This document shows, one piece after another, positions 46,255 to 58,550 of a stretch of 64,000 bases of DNA. The DNA is from Hermatobates lingyangjiaoensis. Taxonomy: Eukaryota > Arthropoda > Insecta > Hemiptera > Hermatobatidae. The notes below the pieces were generated by a model. It saw only the letters and a program-made list of their open reading frames with translations. It was not told where the DNA came from and ran no database searches. The stretch covers positions 186,001 through 250,000 of the forward strand of contig JAPFBL010000167.1 of assembly GCA_026182355.1 (NCBI GenBank), read 5' to 3'. Made by a program: the position numbers and the translations under genes. The first letter of the stretch is position 1; each line of letters opens with the position of its first letter.

Positions 46255-46400
46255 AATTAAAAACTAGCCTTAGATATAGGCCCTCTCCATAAGCATAATG
46301 GACCTGTCCATCTGAGCTTATGCTACCTACATAAGACTTTTATGTGGGACACAGAAACGTTTTCATAGCGTCACTCGGACAAGCCGTTATAGTAAATTTA
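46255..46400 (+). repeat. Dispersed repeat, copy 1
   Basis: About 140 bp starting ATTAAAAACTAGCCTTAGAT recurs at 49592-49735 with a 3-base difference in the CTCTCC run and few other changes. It contains a short hairpin (ACATAAG...TTATGT) and ends GGACAAGCCGTTA. Type unknown. Confidence 0.8.
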
Positions 46401-46446
46401 CTAAGGCTAGAAATTTAACACTCTATATAATCTCGGATTAAAAACT

Positions 46447-46760
46447 ATATGAAAAACAATAACACAGTCGACATGCATAATGGTTACATAAATAAGGGAG
46501 GTTACAATAAGGCTCTGCTGACTTAATTGAAACAGTTTAAACTAGATATTTGTCCCTAAGGCTAGGCCTAATTTCAAATATCTTCTGCATTCCTGCTCGC
46601 TGACTCCTCTATATGTAGCTTCAAAATTCTTGAAATTAGGCCTAGCCTTAGGGACAAATATCTAGTTTAAACTGTTTCAATTAAGTCAGCATAGCCTTAT
46701 TGTAACCTCCCTTATTTATAACCATTATGCATGTCGACTGTGTTATTGTTTTTCATATAT
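46447..46760. repeat. 314-bp palindrome, no recognisable ribozyme
   Basis: Arms of about 130 bp beginning ATATGAAAAACAATAACACA are nearly perfect, with a 45-bp spacer. A few substitutions (for example GCTCTGCTG against CAGCATAGC) show some age. No CUGANGA/GAAA module is present. Confidence 0.85.
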
Positions 46761-48410
46761 ATATGTTAAATTACAATTTTTAATGTATATATAACATGAT
46801 CCAAAATATAGATGCTGACTTACTTCTTTTGTATTATGTCAAGTTCTTTCTTAGATAGAAAAAGTAAGAATCCATTTTGTTGAATACATTTATACATGAC
46901 CTATGTGACTTAAAATCGACAGCATTATTCTTTGTTCATGTTTACTTGTCCCCACGATCATTTTTTGATGGTGTTCTAGCTAAGGATGGTACTTCACTGT
47001 TGTCTGCTATTTTGAAACATAAATGCATCTTTTCTATTCTCTATATATCCAACTCTATTGATGTAAGTTGTATCCACTTTTCGAGTAGATGTCGTAATTT
47101 ATTTTATTACATTTTAAAACTCAGTAACTCCTTGGATGATCCAATACTATTCTGTATACTGACAGGAATACGTTTCAAGTTTTTCTACGTAATTCTAATA
47201 TTTATAACAACACGCTCACTAGTAGCCAACTGGTTGTTCACATTTTTGCATTGACTATGTAGTATTTACTCATTATTGGGAATTATTGAAAAATTCTCCA
47301 CATAAAGCAGTTTTATTAACAAAACGACACTAGAACAGGTAGATTCACCTTGAGGTTTATCTGCATTTCCTTCTCCCATTATACTATCATCACTTAATTA
47401 TGGTTATATAACCTATAACTGTTTCTACCTCACTACTATAAGCTACGCTGTTATGATTTTGTCATTGACTGAGTTGTAACTCTTTTAAAATTTTTCTTGC
47501 ATGTATGCCTAAGGAAGAAAATCTGATCATGTCGTCCTTTGAAAAAGAATTTAAGTCCGAGTCTGTATAATGTCGGATGCTAGTTAAAGATTTATACTCT
47601 AAATGAACTTTAAGTTAGGCTAAATCAAGGACTCGCAATGCATAATCAATTGGGAGACACAATATTCTTTGAGGAATCAGTGTCAGAGTATAGGATTCAA
47701 GCAATCCCTCAATCCTACCAAAAGAAAAAAAGTTAGTCCTATAAAAGACAAGTTTGTTTCTCCTTTTGCTGCAGCTAAGTATTTAACGGTTAAACTTACT
47801 CCGCAAACAGACACTGTTCTGAGTAAATCACTTCGCTTTCTGCCTCAAAAGTACAATTAATGGGTTTCCGCACGAGTTTTTCATTACATTCGTAATTATG
47901 CCATCTCTAAATATCAACTTGAACTATAACATAAACTGGCGGTAGTTATTTAAACTGTCTTTTAAAATTAATATATATTTGTTACAACATCCTTAAAGGG
48001 CCTTAGCGCCGTTTTGGTTGCAGAAGGAACAAAATTTTGGCTTATTTTTGATTTGACATCCAAATGGGTAAACCACTAGAGTTTAATTGGTATCACTCAT
48101 CCAAGCATTAACAATGCCTCATAGTGCTTAACTTTGGTAAGCTAACAGGAACCACTATATTCAACATGGCCATGTCCGTTGGTAATATATAAAACATTAT
48201 AATGAATTAAAAGCATGATATAAATCGAGAACGCCGGGATCTGGGCAAGAGGTATTGATAGTTATTGTAATCAAATCAAATGAAAAGGTAAACCACTATT
48301 TTTTTCTAAGTCTATTTCAAACACAAAGTCGATTTTTGGTCTTAATATAAATTAAAATTAAACTAAAAAAACAAAAGCATTAAACATAAGACACATGTTT
48401 CACTAACATT
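46761..48410. other. No gene recognised
   Basis: A 125-codon hydrophobic frame at 46877-47254 has no family features. The T-rich composition explains its membrane-like look. 47250-47330 is a worn ribozyme-family end (GTAGTATTTACTCATTATTG). Confidence 0.4.
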
Positions 48411-48412
48411 AG

Positions 48413-48600
48413 CATGTTGGTGCTAATGTTAGTGGTTCTGTTCATATTGGCAGACGTGTTGATGGTTGTATGGTATTTTATGTTATTTCCACGTACCACC
48501 GGTTCTGTTCGTATGGGTACTTGTTCGTTATTCTTAGATATCCTGATTATTGGAGTCATTACAGAGTCATTAATTGGATAGTAAGTACCAGTGTTTTTGA
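48413..48600 (+). repeat. GT-rich repeat, copy 1 of two blocks
   Basis: Related to 49835-50150 through GTTAGTGGTTCTG, GGTTCTGTTCGTAT and GGATAGTAAGTACCAGTGTT. Confidence 0.75.
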
Positions 48601-49450
48601 TTGTTGTATGTGGTTAGCAAATATAAACTATAAATATAAACTTTAGCGAAAAAACGGTTGGGAATAAAGTTTTAACTTAAACTATCCGTTATAAACGACC
48701 AATAACTTGGAAAATTTAATACAGGTATGTGTGAATTGTAGAAGGAGAAACCTGATTCACCTCGTAAAAACCCTTTATAACTTTGGCCTTATAATCAGCG
48801 TTATGGGACTTTACTCAATATAAACAGATCGGCCACAGGAGGTATTACTCACTGTAAAGACTTCCAATTTTATATTTTATATAAATTGTTAAGATAAAAT
48901 AGAGATTCTGTCATACCTCGTAAAAGTGGAAAATTTTTCCACTCTAGCTAAGATTGTATACATCTTGAAGCATCGATCGATGAGTTTATTTGACTTTATT
49001 ATTAAACCTGGTTCAGATGAGTTCTTCGTTGTATAGAATGTACTAGGTAGCGATATATATGTCATCTGATAGTGCGACAGACAGCTATGCAATCAGGTGA
49101 GGCATTCGTGTTCCACATTTCACCCAAGAGTACTCAAGGAGAAAGGCAGATGTAAAGATCTTCTCGATTTTAATTTAAACGGATATTTTTACACAAGACA
49201 TATATCATAATAATGTGAATCAAAAATCGACGCACTGTTCATTATTACAATTTTGAAATCCTAATTTTCAAAATGGGAATCTCAACAATTTGGCAAGATG
49301 GCTTACTCTGATTACCCAAAACGGCAGTCCGTTCACCTCTTAGACATCTGTGTTGACTAAATTTGATATCTGTGACATTAAAAGATATTAAACTAGTAAC
49401 TTTTCATTTAAGCCAAAACAACTGGTCTTTGACATCATCACACCGAATAA

Positions 49451-49485
49451 CTGACGAAGACCATTCGTTTGGGTGAAACATATCA
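49451..49485 (+). ncRNA. Hammerhead-like module, dispersed
   Basis: CUGACGA, extra A, hairpin GACC with GGGU (one mispair), GAA, ACAUAU, C. No flanking inverted copy is seen. Confidence 0.45.
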
Positions 49486-49591
49486 GCCGTTTCTGGAATT
49501 TGGTGTCTAATGAAATATTTTAAAAATTTATATCTATCATTAAAACATATTAAACTATTGCAGTTTAAAAATCTATTAAAAAAAAAATTAA

Positions 49592-49735
49592 AAACTAGCC
49601 TTAGATATAGGCCCTCTCCTCCATAAGCATAATGGACCTGTCCATCTGAGCTTATGCTACGTACATAAGACTTTTATGTGGGACACAGAAACGTTTTCAT
49701 AGCGTCACTCGGACAAGCCGTTAAAGTTGTTTGGT
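49592..49735 (+). repeat. Dispersed repeat, copy 2
   Basis: Second copy of the 46255 repeat in the same orientation, sharing both ends. Confidence 0.8.
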
Positions 49736-49834
49736 CTGTTCAATTTCAGGTATTCTTTAAAGACCCCGCTTCCTTAAAAACTTCAATAAGATCAAATTTA
49801 ATACTTTAAATATAGAATAAACCCGATGAATCAT

Positions 49835-50150
49835 ATTGGTAGGCATATCGATGATTGTGTGGTGTCCATGTGATGTGATGTTTTGTCCATGTTGGTGTTA
49901 ATGTTAGTGGTTCTGGTGATATTGGTAGGCATGTCAATGATTGTGTGGTGTCCAGGTCATGTTATGTCCATGTTGGTGCTATATCATATTGGTAGACGTG
50001 TTGATGATTATATGACATTTTATGTTATTTCCACTTTATCACTGGTTCTGTTCGTATTAGTACTTGTTTCGTTTGTCTTATGTATGCTGATTATTGACAT
50101 CAGTATAGAGTCATTAAACTGGATAGTAAGTACCAGTGTTGGTGATTAGC
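49835..50150 (+). repeat. GT-rich tandem repeat, copy 2
   Basis: Contains two to three partial internal repeats of ATATTGGTAGGCATGTC and TGTGGTGTCCA, then the 48413 segment. The 88-codon open frame here follows from its stop-poor composition. Confidence 0.75.
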
Positions 50151-50680
50151 AGAAAACAGTGTTGGTGGTTAGCAGCCCATTTCTGATATATAACGGATAA
50201 TGAATAGTACAATATCATAATAACCGGAGTACTATATAGCTGTAAATAATTCTGTTTTATAAGAAGAGAAGATGGTAGAAGTAACTAGGAAGTTTCGTTC
50301 AAAAATATGTCATTGATTTCAATTAAACAAAGCAAGTCAGATAAGAAACACTTGGTCAACAGAACCAAGGAATCCATTGTAGTTACTCACAATAGCAACA
50401 AGATATTATTGTAATAACAGCCATTTTATTCCAATGCAATGGAAAACCGATGACGGTGGAACTAGAGCATTACATAAGAGGTCAACAATTCAACAATAAT
50501 GGAATCTCAAAATCTAACCTTTGTTTAAATGGCATTTTAACATATTGAGATTAACTCTCCAAAACATCTTTTAACAGGAATTTAAGCTAGGCATGTCGAT
50601 AGCTTTCTGGATAACAAGCTTTCTTCAGCCATAGAATTGTCTGTTCAATGCCCTCATCACGTGTGATTTATTTACGTGTG

Positions 50681-50987
50681 GTTATGTTAGATTTCAGGGG
50701 CCATCCTACGTGAGAACACACATAAACCAAACATAATGAACATTTTACATTGGGAGTTCTAAAGTTTGCTTAACTCAAGTGTATATAAGCAGGGATCTTT
50801 AACGGGTACCTGTCATCGTTCAGGTTTGAGACCGACGGCTTATCGTACTTTTCAAGGGACGACATATTTAGATTTTTTTACCTCTGGCGTGAATAAATCG
50901 AGGCTTAGAGTTTAGAGTGGGTATCGAACCCCTGATCTACAAGTCCAGAGGCGAGAAGGTAAGCCACAGGGCTACCCTGGCCCATTA
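50681..50987 (-). mobile_element. tRNA-derived SINE
   Basis: Minus-strand copy from the head GGGCCAGGGTAGCCCTGTGG (near 50987) and B-box GGTTCGATACCC to the tail near 50690. It abuts the tandem block at 51000. Confidence 0.8.
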
Positions 50988-50999
50988 AGTATTATTCGG

Positions 51000-51830
51000 G
51001 AGTATTGAAGATCTGGAAGTATCGTAGATACTGGACGTTACAGTTTGTGGTCAGTAATTAAGCATATCAGATTCACGTTCATTTGAACGTAATGTACTTT
51101 TCAGGACGATTTAGATTTACCTCTGGTAAAACGTAGCTTAGAGTTTATTGAATTATCGAACCCCTGATTTTTCATATTTAAGAGCGAGAATAAACTGAGA
51201 TCTGCCAATTTTTACATGTTATTATATCGTGAGTATTGAAATGGAAGTATCGTAGACTGTCGTCCTCAGTTTGAGATCATTCTTGTATGACACGTCGACC
51301 GATTTTTGGCAACTAGTTTCCTCTGTATAAAACCAGTAGGCAAGATTATCTAGGGACGATGTATCTAGGGTAGGTGATCTTAAGCGAGTCGCTGATATCG
51401 ATCAGGTCTCTAGGACCAACGTCTTAGGTAAACTGCCATCCCGTGAATCATTCTTGTAGACACTCGACCGATTTTTGGCCAACTAGTTCCTCCTATAATA
51501 AATACCCAGGGGCCAAGATATCTAGGGACCGATGTATCTAGGGTAGGGATCTTAAGCGAGTCGCTGATATCGATCAGGCTCAGGACCAACGTCTTAGGTA
51601 AACGCCATCCCGTGAACTCCTTCAACGTTCTTTTAACTAGTTCCTCCTATAATAAACACCCAGAGGCCAAGATATCTAGGAGCCGATGTACCTAGGGTAG
51701 GCATCTTAAGCGAGTCGCTGATATCGATCAGGCTCAGGACCAACGTCTTAGGTAAACGCCATCCCGTGAACTCCTTCAACGTTCTTTTAACTAGTGCCTC
51801 CTATAATAAACACCCAGGTGCCAAGGTACA
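51000..51830. repeat. Tandem array derived from a SINE segment, with a noisy copy
   Basis: Units of about 155 bp start AACTAGTTCCTCCTATAATA at 51479 and 51636, with a variant at 51789. Each carries TCGATCAGGCTCAGGACCAA, which aligns with the minus-strand SINE middle. 51000-51420 repeats both SINE and unit text with many 1-3 base deletions, unlike the clean units beside it. Confidence 0.75.
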
Positions 51831-53100
51831 TTGAGTTATGCAATATTTAGAACTCAAAATGTATCATTAACGGAGAGACACTATTTGGTTGAAGAATCTG
51901 CTTCAGAGATGTAAGTTTTCATCATACTCTCAGTCACACGTGAGAAAAAAAAAAAAATTCAAGAACCAAACTATAATGCCGTTCACCTAGAACTAAAATG
52001 GGTGCCAATTAGCCAATGAACCACACTTTTCACCCCCCAAGACAGCACTAAAGGTAAAAACAAGGCGTTAAAATTAAGCAAACGATTCATCAATAAATTT
52101 AAACAAAGATATTTTCAAATATTAAAGTTGCATGCCTGGTAGAATGAATATATCTTAATTTTCAATTTAACTGTTTGAGTTGTTTTGGAGGAATAGATAA
52201 GGATGGAGGAATAGTTACCTTCACTTGCCAACATCATTGAATCAAGTCATTTAGAAATGCAACAAGTGACTAGCTCACTTAAGAAACACTGCTCAAGAAA
52301 CTTGACACCTACACACATGAAATTAATTAACTCTACCGAGATTTACAGACAGGATCAGTGGAAGAGAAGTTCTCTATACGAGCTGAATCGCAAGTAAATA
52401 AGACTGAATACCACTTTCAACAGGCCTCAAAGCCTTATTAAGAAACCTCTCTGTATCAAGCGCTTCAACAAAACCTTCATTTATATATATTAAAAATTGA
52501 CTAATAACGAAATATATCGTTCGTTTCGTATAACTAGTTGTTTGTTGTTCTTTTTTTTTAGTTTTGTTAGCAGATATGAAAAGAATTTTTTTACATTTAC
52601 AAATCTGTCTTATACGTTGCAGCACACATAAATTAAAAAATTAAAAAAACAAGTGCTAAAACAAACCTAGAGAAACTATATGAAAAATACCACAAATTAT
52701 TAGTTTTTATCTTTTTTATCATTTTCTTCTTAATTCTTTCAATAATTTGTCAAGGTGTTTGATTCTCTAATGTATTTAGATTGTTTTTATTCAAATATTA
52801 AACATTATGAACGGCCTTCGCTTTCACGAATCAGCAATGGCTTTTAACCTGTGTGTAGTCGCCATTTTTTCTGGGCTTAAATGTCATAATAATTATTTAA
52901 AGGGAAGCTTTTGAACTCGTAGGTAATTTATATAATTGTATGAGGAACAAAACACAAAAAATACAAAGGAGCAGATATAAAAATAACAGATGATAGTGAT
53001 AAAAAATCAACTGCTGATTGGACAGCAAATGCAGTTGCATATTTCCGAGGGTTGCGTTTTGGATTACTATTCAGTAAAAAGAATGGTGTTGATACTAGTT
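51831..53100. other. Intron, mostly unassigned
   Basis: 51831-51900 is a worn SINE 3' portion (TTGAGTTATGCAATATTTAG). The rest is AT-rich and shows nothing. Confidence 0.4.
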
Positions 53101-53124
53101 AAAGGTTAGAGCTAGGTGTACTTA

Positions 53125-53448
53125 AGGGGCCAGGCTAGCTCATTGGTTACGTGCTCGCCTCTGAACTGATAGGACCGGGGTTCGATCCTCACCTGGCCCT
53201 CGATTTATTCACGCGGGAGGTGAATAAATCTGAGCGCGTCGTCCCTCGGAGAATAACGTTAAACCGTCGGTCCCGAGCCTGTACGATGTCAGGTACTCGT
53301 TAAAGATCCCTACTCTAAATACATTTGAGTTAGGCAAAATTTTTAGGACTCCCACTGTAGAATTAAATCTTCATTGTATGGTATCACAAAGGGCCAATGC
53401 TCGGCCTACGTGTGTTCCCTTGTGGAACTGCCACTCCAACCTAACCTA
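53125..53448 (+). mobile_element. tRNA-derived SINE, best copy, at an NLK splice donor
   Basis: A tRNA-like head (53126-53199) opens GGGCCAGG and closes CCTGGCCC, with A box TAGCTCATTGG (53136-53146) and B box GGTTCGATCC (53179-53188). A unique body follows, then a 3' part shared with the LINE fragments, ending CCAACCTAACCT. Target duplication CTAGGTGTACTTA lies at 53112-53124 and 53449-53461. The right copy runs into the minus-strand splice donor of the NLK exon, leaving only 14 intron bases between exon and SINE. Confidence 0.9.
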
Positions 53449-53462
53449 CTAGGTGTACTTAC

Positions 53463-53651
53463 AGGGTCAAAGACGAGCATCTGGCAAAGGAGATGGACTG
53501 CCTCGTGCGTGGCCTGCGCCGACAGGGAGTAGAGCGCGGACAGGGCGGGCGGCTTGACCCTGTGCCTCAGCATGTGCGTCAGCGCGCCCTCGCAGGCGAA
53601 CTTCATCTCTTCTTTAGAGGGCGTGCCCAGCAGGTCTGTGATCAGCTCCAG
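53463..53651 (-). CDS. NLK: NLK exon, kinase C-lobe
   Basis: Acceptor TTGTTACAG, donor CCT|GTAAGT. Sixty-three codons read LELITDLLGTPSKEEM, then ACEGALTHMLRH, LSALYSLSAQATHEAVHLL and CQMLVFDP. This is the C-lobe of the Nemo-like kinase, a proline-directed Ser/Thr kinase of the CMGC group. The family residue string around ITDLLGTP and ATHEAVHLLC-MLVFDP is distinctive. It is GC-rich, in contrast to the AT-rich introns, as expected for a constrained exon. The upstream exon, which should end near ILFQAQSP, was not found up to 64 kb. Intact frame and matching phase with the 45-kb exon argue for a live gene. Confidence 0.95.
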
Positions 53652-53929
53652 CTGTAACAAATCACTTCTATAGAGCCTTTTGCAAACAAACAAATTAACA
53701 TTGAAATGTTCATTTTATTCACACTTCAATATTTATGCCTTTGAGCTTATAATTTAACTATTGAATAAATAACAGAATCGAGAGGATAGCTTATGGCAGC
53801 ACTCCGTAACATGATCCAGCATAACGCACAATTTTGGCGTACAAGTTGAGTTCCATAGTAATTTCCTTTTTAACCATCTTGAAGGGTTGTGAAAGAGGAT
53901 AGGCTTTGGTAGGAGTATGCATGACAATA

Positions 53930-54225
53930 GTTTTAGAAGATACTATCAATGAGGATAGGGTTAATGAGGAATTATGAATGAGGATACAGATTATGAATGA
54001 AGATAGAATGTGAGGCGATTATGAATGAGGATAAGCTGTGAGATCATGAATGAGAATAGGATTAGAGGGGAATAATGGATAGGGATTTATATTAAAATGA
54101 GGATAGGACTTGAGGGGAATAGAATAGGGATATATATTATGAATAAAAATAGGATTTCACGTAATTATCAATGAGGATAGTGGTTGATTCAATCATGGAT
54201 GAGAATACTATGAATGAGGAAATGG
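53930..54225. repeat. Degenerate GAATGAGGATA minisatellite
   Basis: Irregular copies of ATGAATGAGGATAG with insertions, 20-40 bases apart, in the NLK intron. Confidence 0.8.
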
Positions 54226-54229
54226 TTTC

Positions 54230-57200
54230 AGTAAGCAGGTTTTGTATTAATTCAGAGACTATACTGAATAATTTATAGCTAATAAAGATGTATCTATTAC
54301 TAACAGAGGAGAATTTAAAATCTTGATGAATTGTTTTGATTGGGACATCTAATGGTTGGTGAGGGAGCTTCCTAAGAATTTTATAGTTAATTTATTTGTA
54401 AACTCAATGAAGTTTACGGAACCTTTAAGTTTATTTCCACCTGACCAGAAAGGTCACTAGATTGTTTTCTTCATATTTTGTCTATAAGTATAGTTTTAAT
54501 TTTGTAAAAAAAAGCCTTATTTCAGGTTTCATCATCTGTTAGTGTCTATTCGTTTTCTTTACTATGAATGTTCTATTCCATATGTGAGTTAAACAGCTAC
54601 CCAAAGGTTTAACTCAATCATAAAGTTTGAACTGGTCTTATTTCACATTTTAATTGACCTGATTCGCACGTTGTCCATCTTCAGGAGCAACTTATAGCAA
54701 GTGTTCAGCTATATTGGTCTATAAAACTTCATAGTAACTAGTCACTAAATTAAGCATCACACTGACGTTTTATTTGGATCTGTAGATATTAAAAGAACAC
54801 AATGAACTTGAAATGAAAGAGAAAAAAATGTAATAAAGCAAATTAATATAGGTAAAAAAAAATTAATAAAACAACATCAAAGAAACGAGAAAATGTATGT
54901 TTTAGTCTGAAATATCAATAGTAGATGAGATAAGATAATAGTCGATCAGATGAGATTCCTTTGAAGATGGTTGATATTATTCGAAGCCGCTGAAGCACCA
55001 CATGCATCTACGATGTAAGACGTTTTCAAACTTTTATGAGTTAACCATTTACTATTGCTGTAAATAGAGCGAAAGGCGCTTCAAACAAGTAATATCCGAC
55101 AGCTTAGAGTGCAGTAAAAACAGCAATATAACTCTTATCGTTTTCACATCTGCTCTCACAACATCTATAATTTCCAAATAACTTCTTCCAGTGGCAATAA
55201 AAATGAATTAATTAAATATATGCAAATAATATTTAATACTACACCCAGAAACCTGATTCGATAAGTAAATATTTAGGCTAATAAAAACAGGAAAGTTTTG
55301 GCTGTTCTTAGTGAATAAAGACATGAAAATTAATGTGCATTAATAAATTATACACTTAAAGGTAATGGAATATACCTTACATATTTCATCATCTTACATG
55401 ATGATGTAAACTCATCAATGCCACTAAATTTTCTTTACCACTCAACCGATTTGGGAACGTGATCATACTTGTGGACTCTTGAAAAGAGACACTTTCCAAA
55501 ACAGTTTGAAATAATAACAATAATAATAATAATGAAAAATTGTATTACATTACTGTTAATATATCATTTACTAGCAAACGTGGCCATCTTTGGCTGGTAT
55601 TTTACAAAAATTCAGAAATGATATGGCATCCCAAAATATTATTAGAAATTATAGAATAGTAGGAAATAGTATTAGTACAGTCCATAACTGTTATTTCATC
55701 TGGAATTTCTTTTACGTTTTGCTGATCAGATGCATAGCTCAATTTTGATTTTATTCTAGGTATACTTCTTATTTATTACGTGGTTCGGTAAGAATCATTT
55801 TTTTTAAAGCGAGCAAATTATGATAAAAGCAAACGAAATTAAAATTTACTAACAATACCTAGTTGCTATAGTAAAAATACCTGTAGATTTTTAGCTATTA
55901 GCTAGCCAAACATGGCTTAAAAGTTCATAACTTCATTTCTAAATTGAATTTCCAATCCATTCAAATCTTAGCTTTTAAGTTAGACAATCATAAATCTATT
56001 GTCACATTTTCAGCTCACTGACTTATGGAGGCTGAGTTTACTTGTAATAAAATCTTTGGGCAAACAAACAGACAGAAATTTTTCTAAGCGGGGATTCGGT
56101 TTCTCTGATATATAAAACGTAAAGATAACTTGAAATGAGTCTAAGCAATGTACAGACAAAACTTTTCTTTGATTTATATAGATACACTACATTAATCTTT
56201 TGTCATACTGTATTCAGTATGTTACGTGTAATTTTTGAATATATCTTGTGCATTTTTGTCTAGCAATATGTTCTTCCTTGGTGACAATGGAATGTTTTGT
56301 TTCACTAATATTTCCTCTTTTTGGTTTAATAGGGAACAGAGATCCGCAGATGTGATGTCAATACTGTGAGGCCCACACAGTGTGTATTATATGTGTGTCT
56401 GACGATGTTTTTGAATTTATACATCCTAATATAGCTGCCACAATACAGGTAATTACATATGTACAGTCATTAGGTTTAGCGAACCATAACAAAACTGGAG
56501 ATATGAACAGTCATTAGAAAAATACCCAACGTAACCCACTAAAAATGACGGTTTTAGTAGTTTTCCGTGGTTTACAAACTTTAGGATCATCTTAAAAAAC
56601 TCCCAGATGCGAGATCAGCTCCTGGACTTAATTTTATAGTATAATATGTTTATTGATTTGATATTTTATTTTATCTGTTTATATTCATTTGCTTCCCTTC
56701 CTTTATTTCTTTCTAATATTTTTTTGCTTTATTTTCCTTAATTTGTGTTTATTTATTTGTATAATGATCTCTTATTTTTTCTTCTGGTTCGTACTTGTAA
56801 ACTTTAATACTGGCAAGTCTTCAGTATCCAATTGCAAGTGTTTTACACTTCAGTATTGCACTCTTCAGTTTTGCACATTCCGTTTTTTCTATTTATGCGA
56901 TCCAGTGCCGAAATAATTATAGAAAAACATGAGCATTCGTTGGTTTTTTTATTCCGAGTTCTTCTTTTAACATAATTAGTATATAAAAAAGATATAAGCA
57001 GTGAAATATATAAAAATACTTTATCACCTTTTGTACCAACTTTGAGTGGATTGTTGTTAGTAACTAAAGCAACAGAACAAGTTTGTAAGGGATAGCAGCT
57101 ATGATGACCTACTTTAAAAATCTAAACTCATTAGAACTTCACTGGAATATCTTTGGGGTAATTGTTTTTCAAAAGGCCACTGGTCATTGGTGCTTTTGTG

Positions 57201-57330
57201 GCGTGACCTCAACTTAACAAGCTAAGTTAATTTAACTTTGCTTCGTGGGAGTGATGAGATTAAAGCTCTGATTTATTTTATATTTCTTCAAGAATAAGAC
57301 GAGTAATTCTGATAACGATCTAACTTTTCA
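54230..57330. other. AT-rich, nothing recognised
   Basis: No exon of NLK or other gene could be read on either strand. A short AAT run lies near 55510. Confidence 0.4.
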
Positions 57331-57540
57331 ATCAATAAATGACTAAAGTATTAGACTTATACTTCTAAACCAGCCATTGTAGTTATTCTACTAATAAGCC
57401 ACTAATGTGATAGACTTATAATTACCTTTGATGAGTAGACTTATTATAGCTATGGGCCAGTAATGGTTTTTTTACTTATGAGTCAATAAAAGGTAATGCT
57501 TATACTTATAAGCCAAATGGTATTTATACCATTATAAAAA

Positions 57541-57700
57541 GATTTCACATAAACACGTGAAATAACAATCAATGATCAAATCAAATCAACAATCAAAACA
57601 CAACTGAGTTGGGTTTTTGACTCAGACGAAGACCGCTTGTTACGGTTGAAAGATCTTAGTCTTGTTTTCCCATTTCTTATTATGGTTTGATCATTTATAC
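57541..57700 (+). repeat. Inverted terminal-repeat element, AGATCTT ribozyme family
   Basis: Begins with the inverted short arm GATTTCACATAAACACGTGA, CAATCAATGATCAAAT, then the full arm with the module and GGTTTGATCATT. Confidence 0.75.
57621..57664 (+). ncRNA. Hammerhead-like module, one core change
   Basis: Stem I GACU/AGUC, core CAGACGA (U4 to A), extra A, GACCG/CGGUU, GAA, AGAUCU, U. The U4 change should abolish hammerhead activity. Confidence 0.5.
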
Positions 57701-58087
57701 CATTATATATAATATATAACCACTATACTAAATACTATATAGTATACTATATACTAGTGGTATATACTATACCACTATACAAGTATAACTCACTGATGTC
57801 ATAGATTTATCACTGTAAGTAAATAGTGGTACTTATAAGTCATTGATATGGTAAACTTATACTTATGAGCAAATAGTGTTAGATTTATACTTATAAGTCA
57901 TTTATATGACACGTTTATTATACTCATGAGGCAATAATGATAGTTATTATACTTATAAGCCACTAATGTGATAGACTTATTATAGCAATCAGCCAATAAT
58001 GATTTTTATACTTATGAGTCAATAAAAGGTAATGATTATACTTATAAGACAAGTGGCAACTTATAAGACAACTTGTATAAGTTTGCC

Positions 58088-58550
58088 TTGAAAATGCCAA
58101 ATAATTTTTGGCGAAACATCGGCGTATAAACAGGAGTTTATACGCCTAAATCCTTAAGAACCCCTTTATTTGAACTTTAGTACTTCGCTTGACTCACATT
58201 TAACAGTAGAAAAAAATAATGACACTGGAGCAATAATGACATTATGCACGTTTAATGATGACGTTTAAACATCATTATGCAATGGTATGATGACGTTTAA
58301 TGAATAGATGATCAAAGTTTTAATGTCAGACAAACGACTTTTCTGATAATGAAACTATGTGATGAAACACTTTGGCAGCTTCATCAGAAGATGTTATTCT
58401 GATTGACCAACTTTTGTAAGAAAATAATATACTAATGTAAAGTTGACATTTTTCCTTCTTTGTTACCTTTTAGTTACATAAGGGGCTATAATAAAATCGA
58501 TGAAATTGCAAAAGTGCACCGAACATGTCACAATTATTCGAGTTCTTTCG
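58088..58550 (+). repeat. Dispersed 460-bp repeat opening with a variant-B module
   Basis: Opens with UUGAAAAU, hairpin GCCA/UGGC, GAAACAUCGGCG. The downstream 310 bp (CATTATGCACGTTTAATG to AAGTGCACCGAACATGTC) recurs at 61394-62005. The reading on minus includes SSDEAAKVFHQIASLSEK, of unknown family. Confidence 0.7.

Noticed and set aside
46877..47254. 125-residue membrane-like protein
   Set aside because: Hydrophobic residues come from T-rich DNA. No homologous pattern, start context or splice signals were seen.
53126..53199. tRNA gene
   Set aside because: The cloverleaf-like head with A and B boxes is the start of a 324-bp SINE with target duplication and related copies elsewhere in the window.
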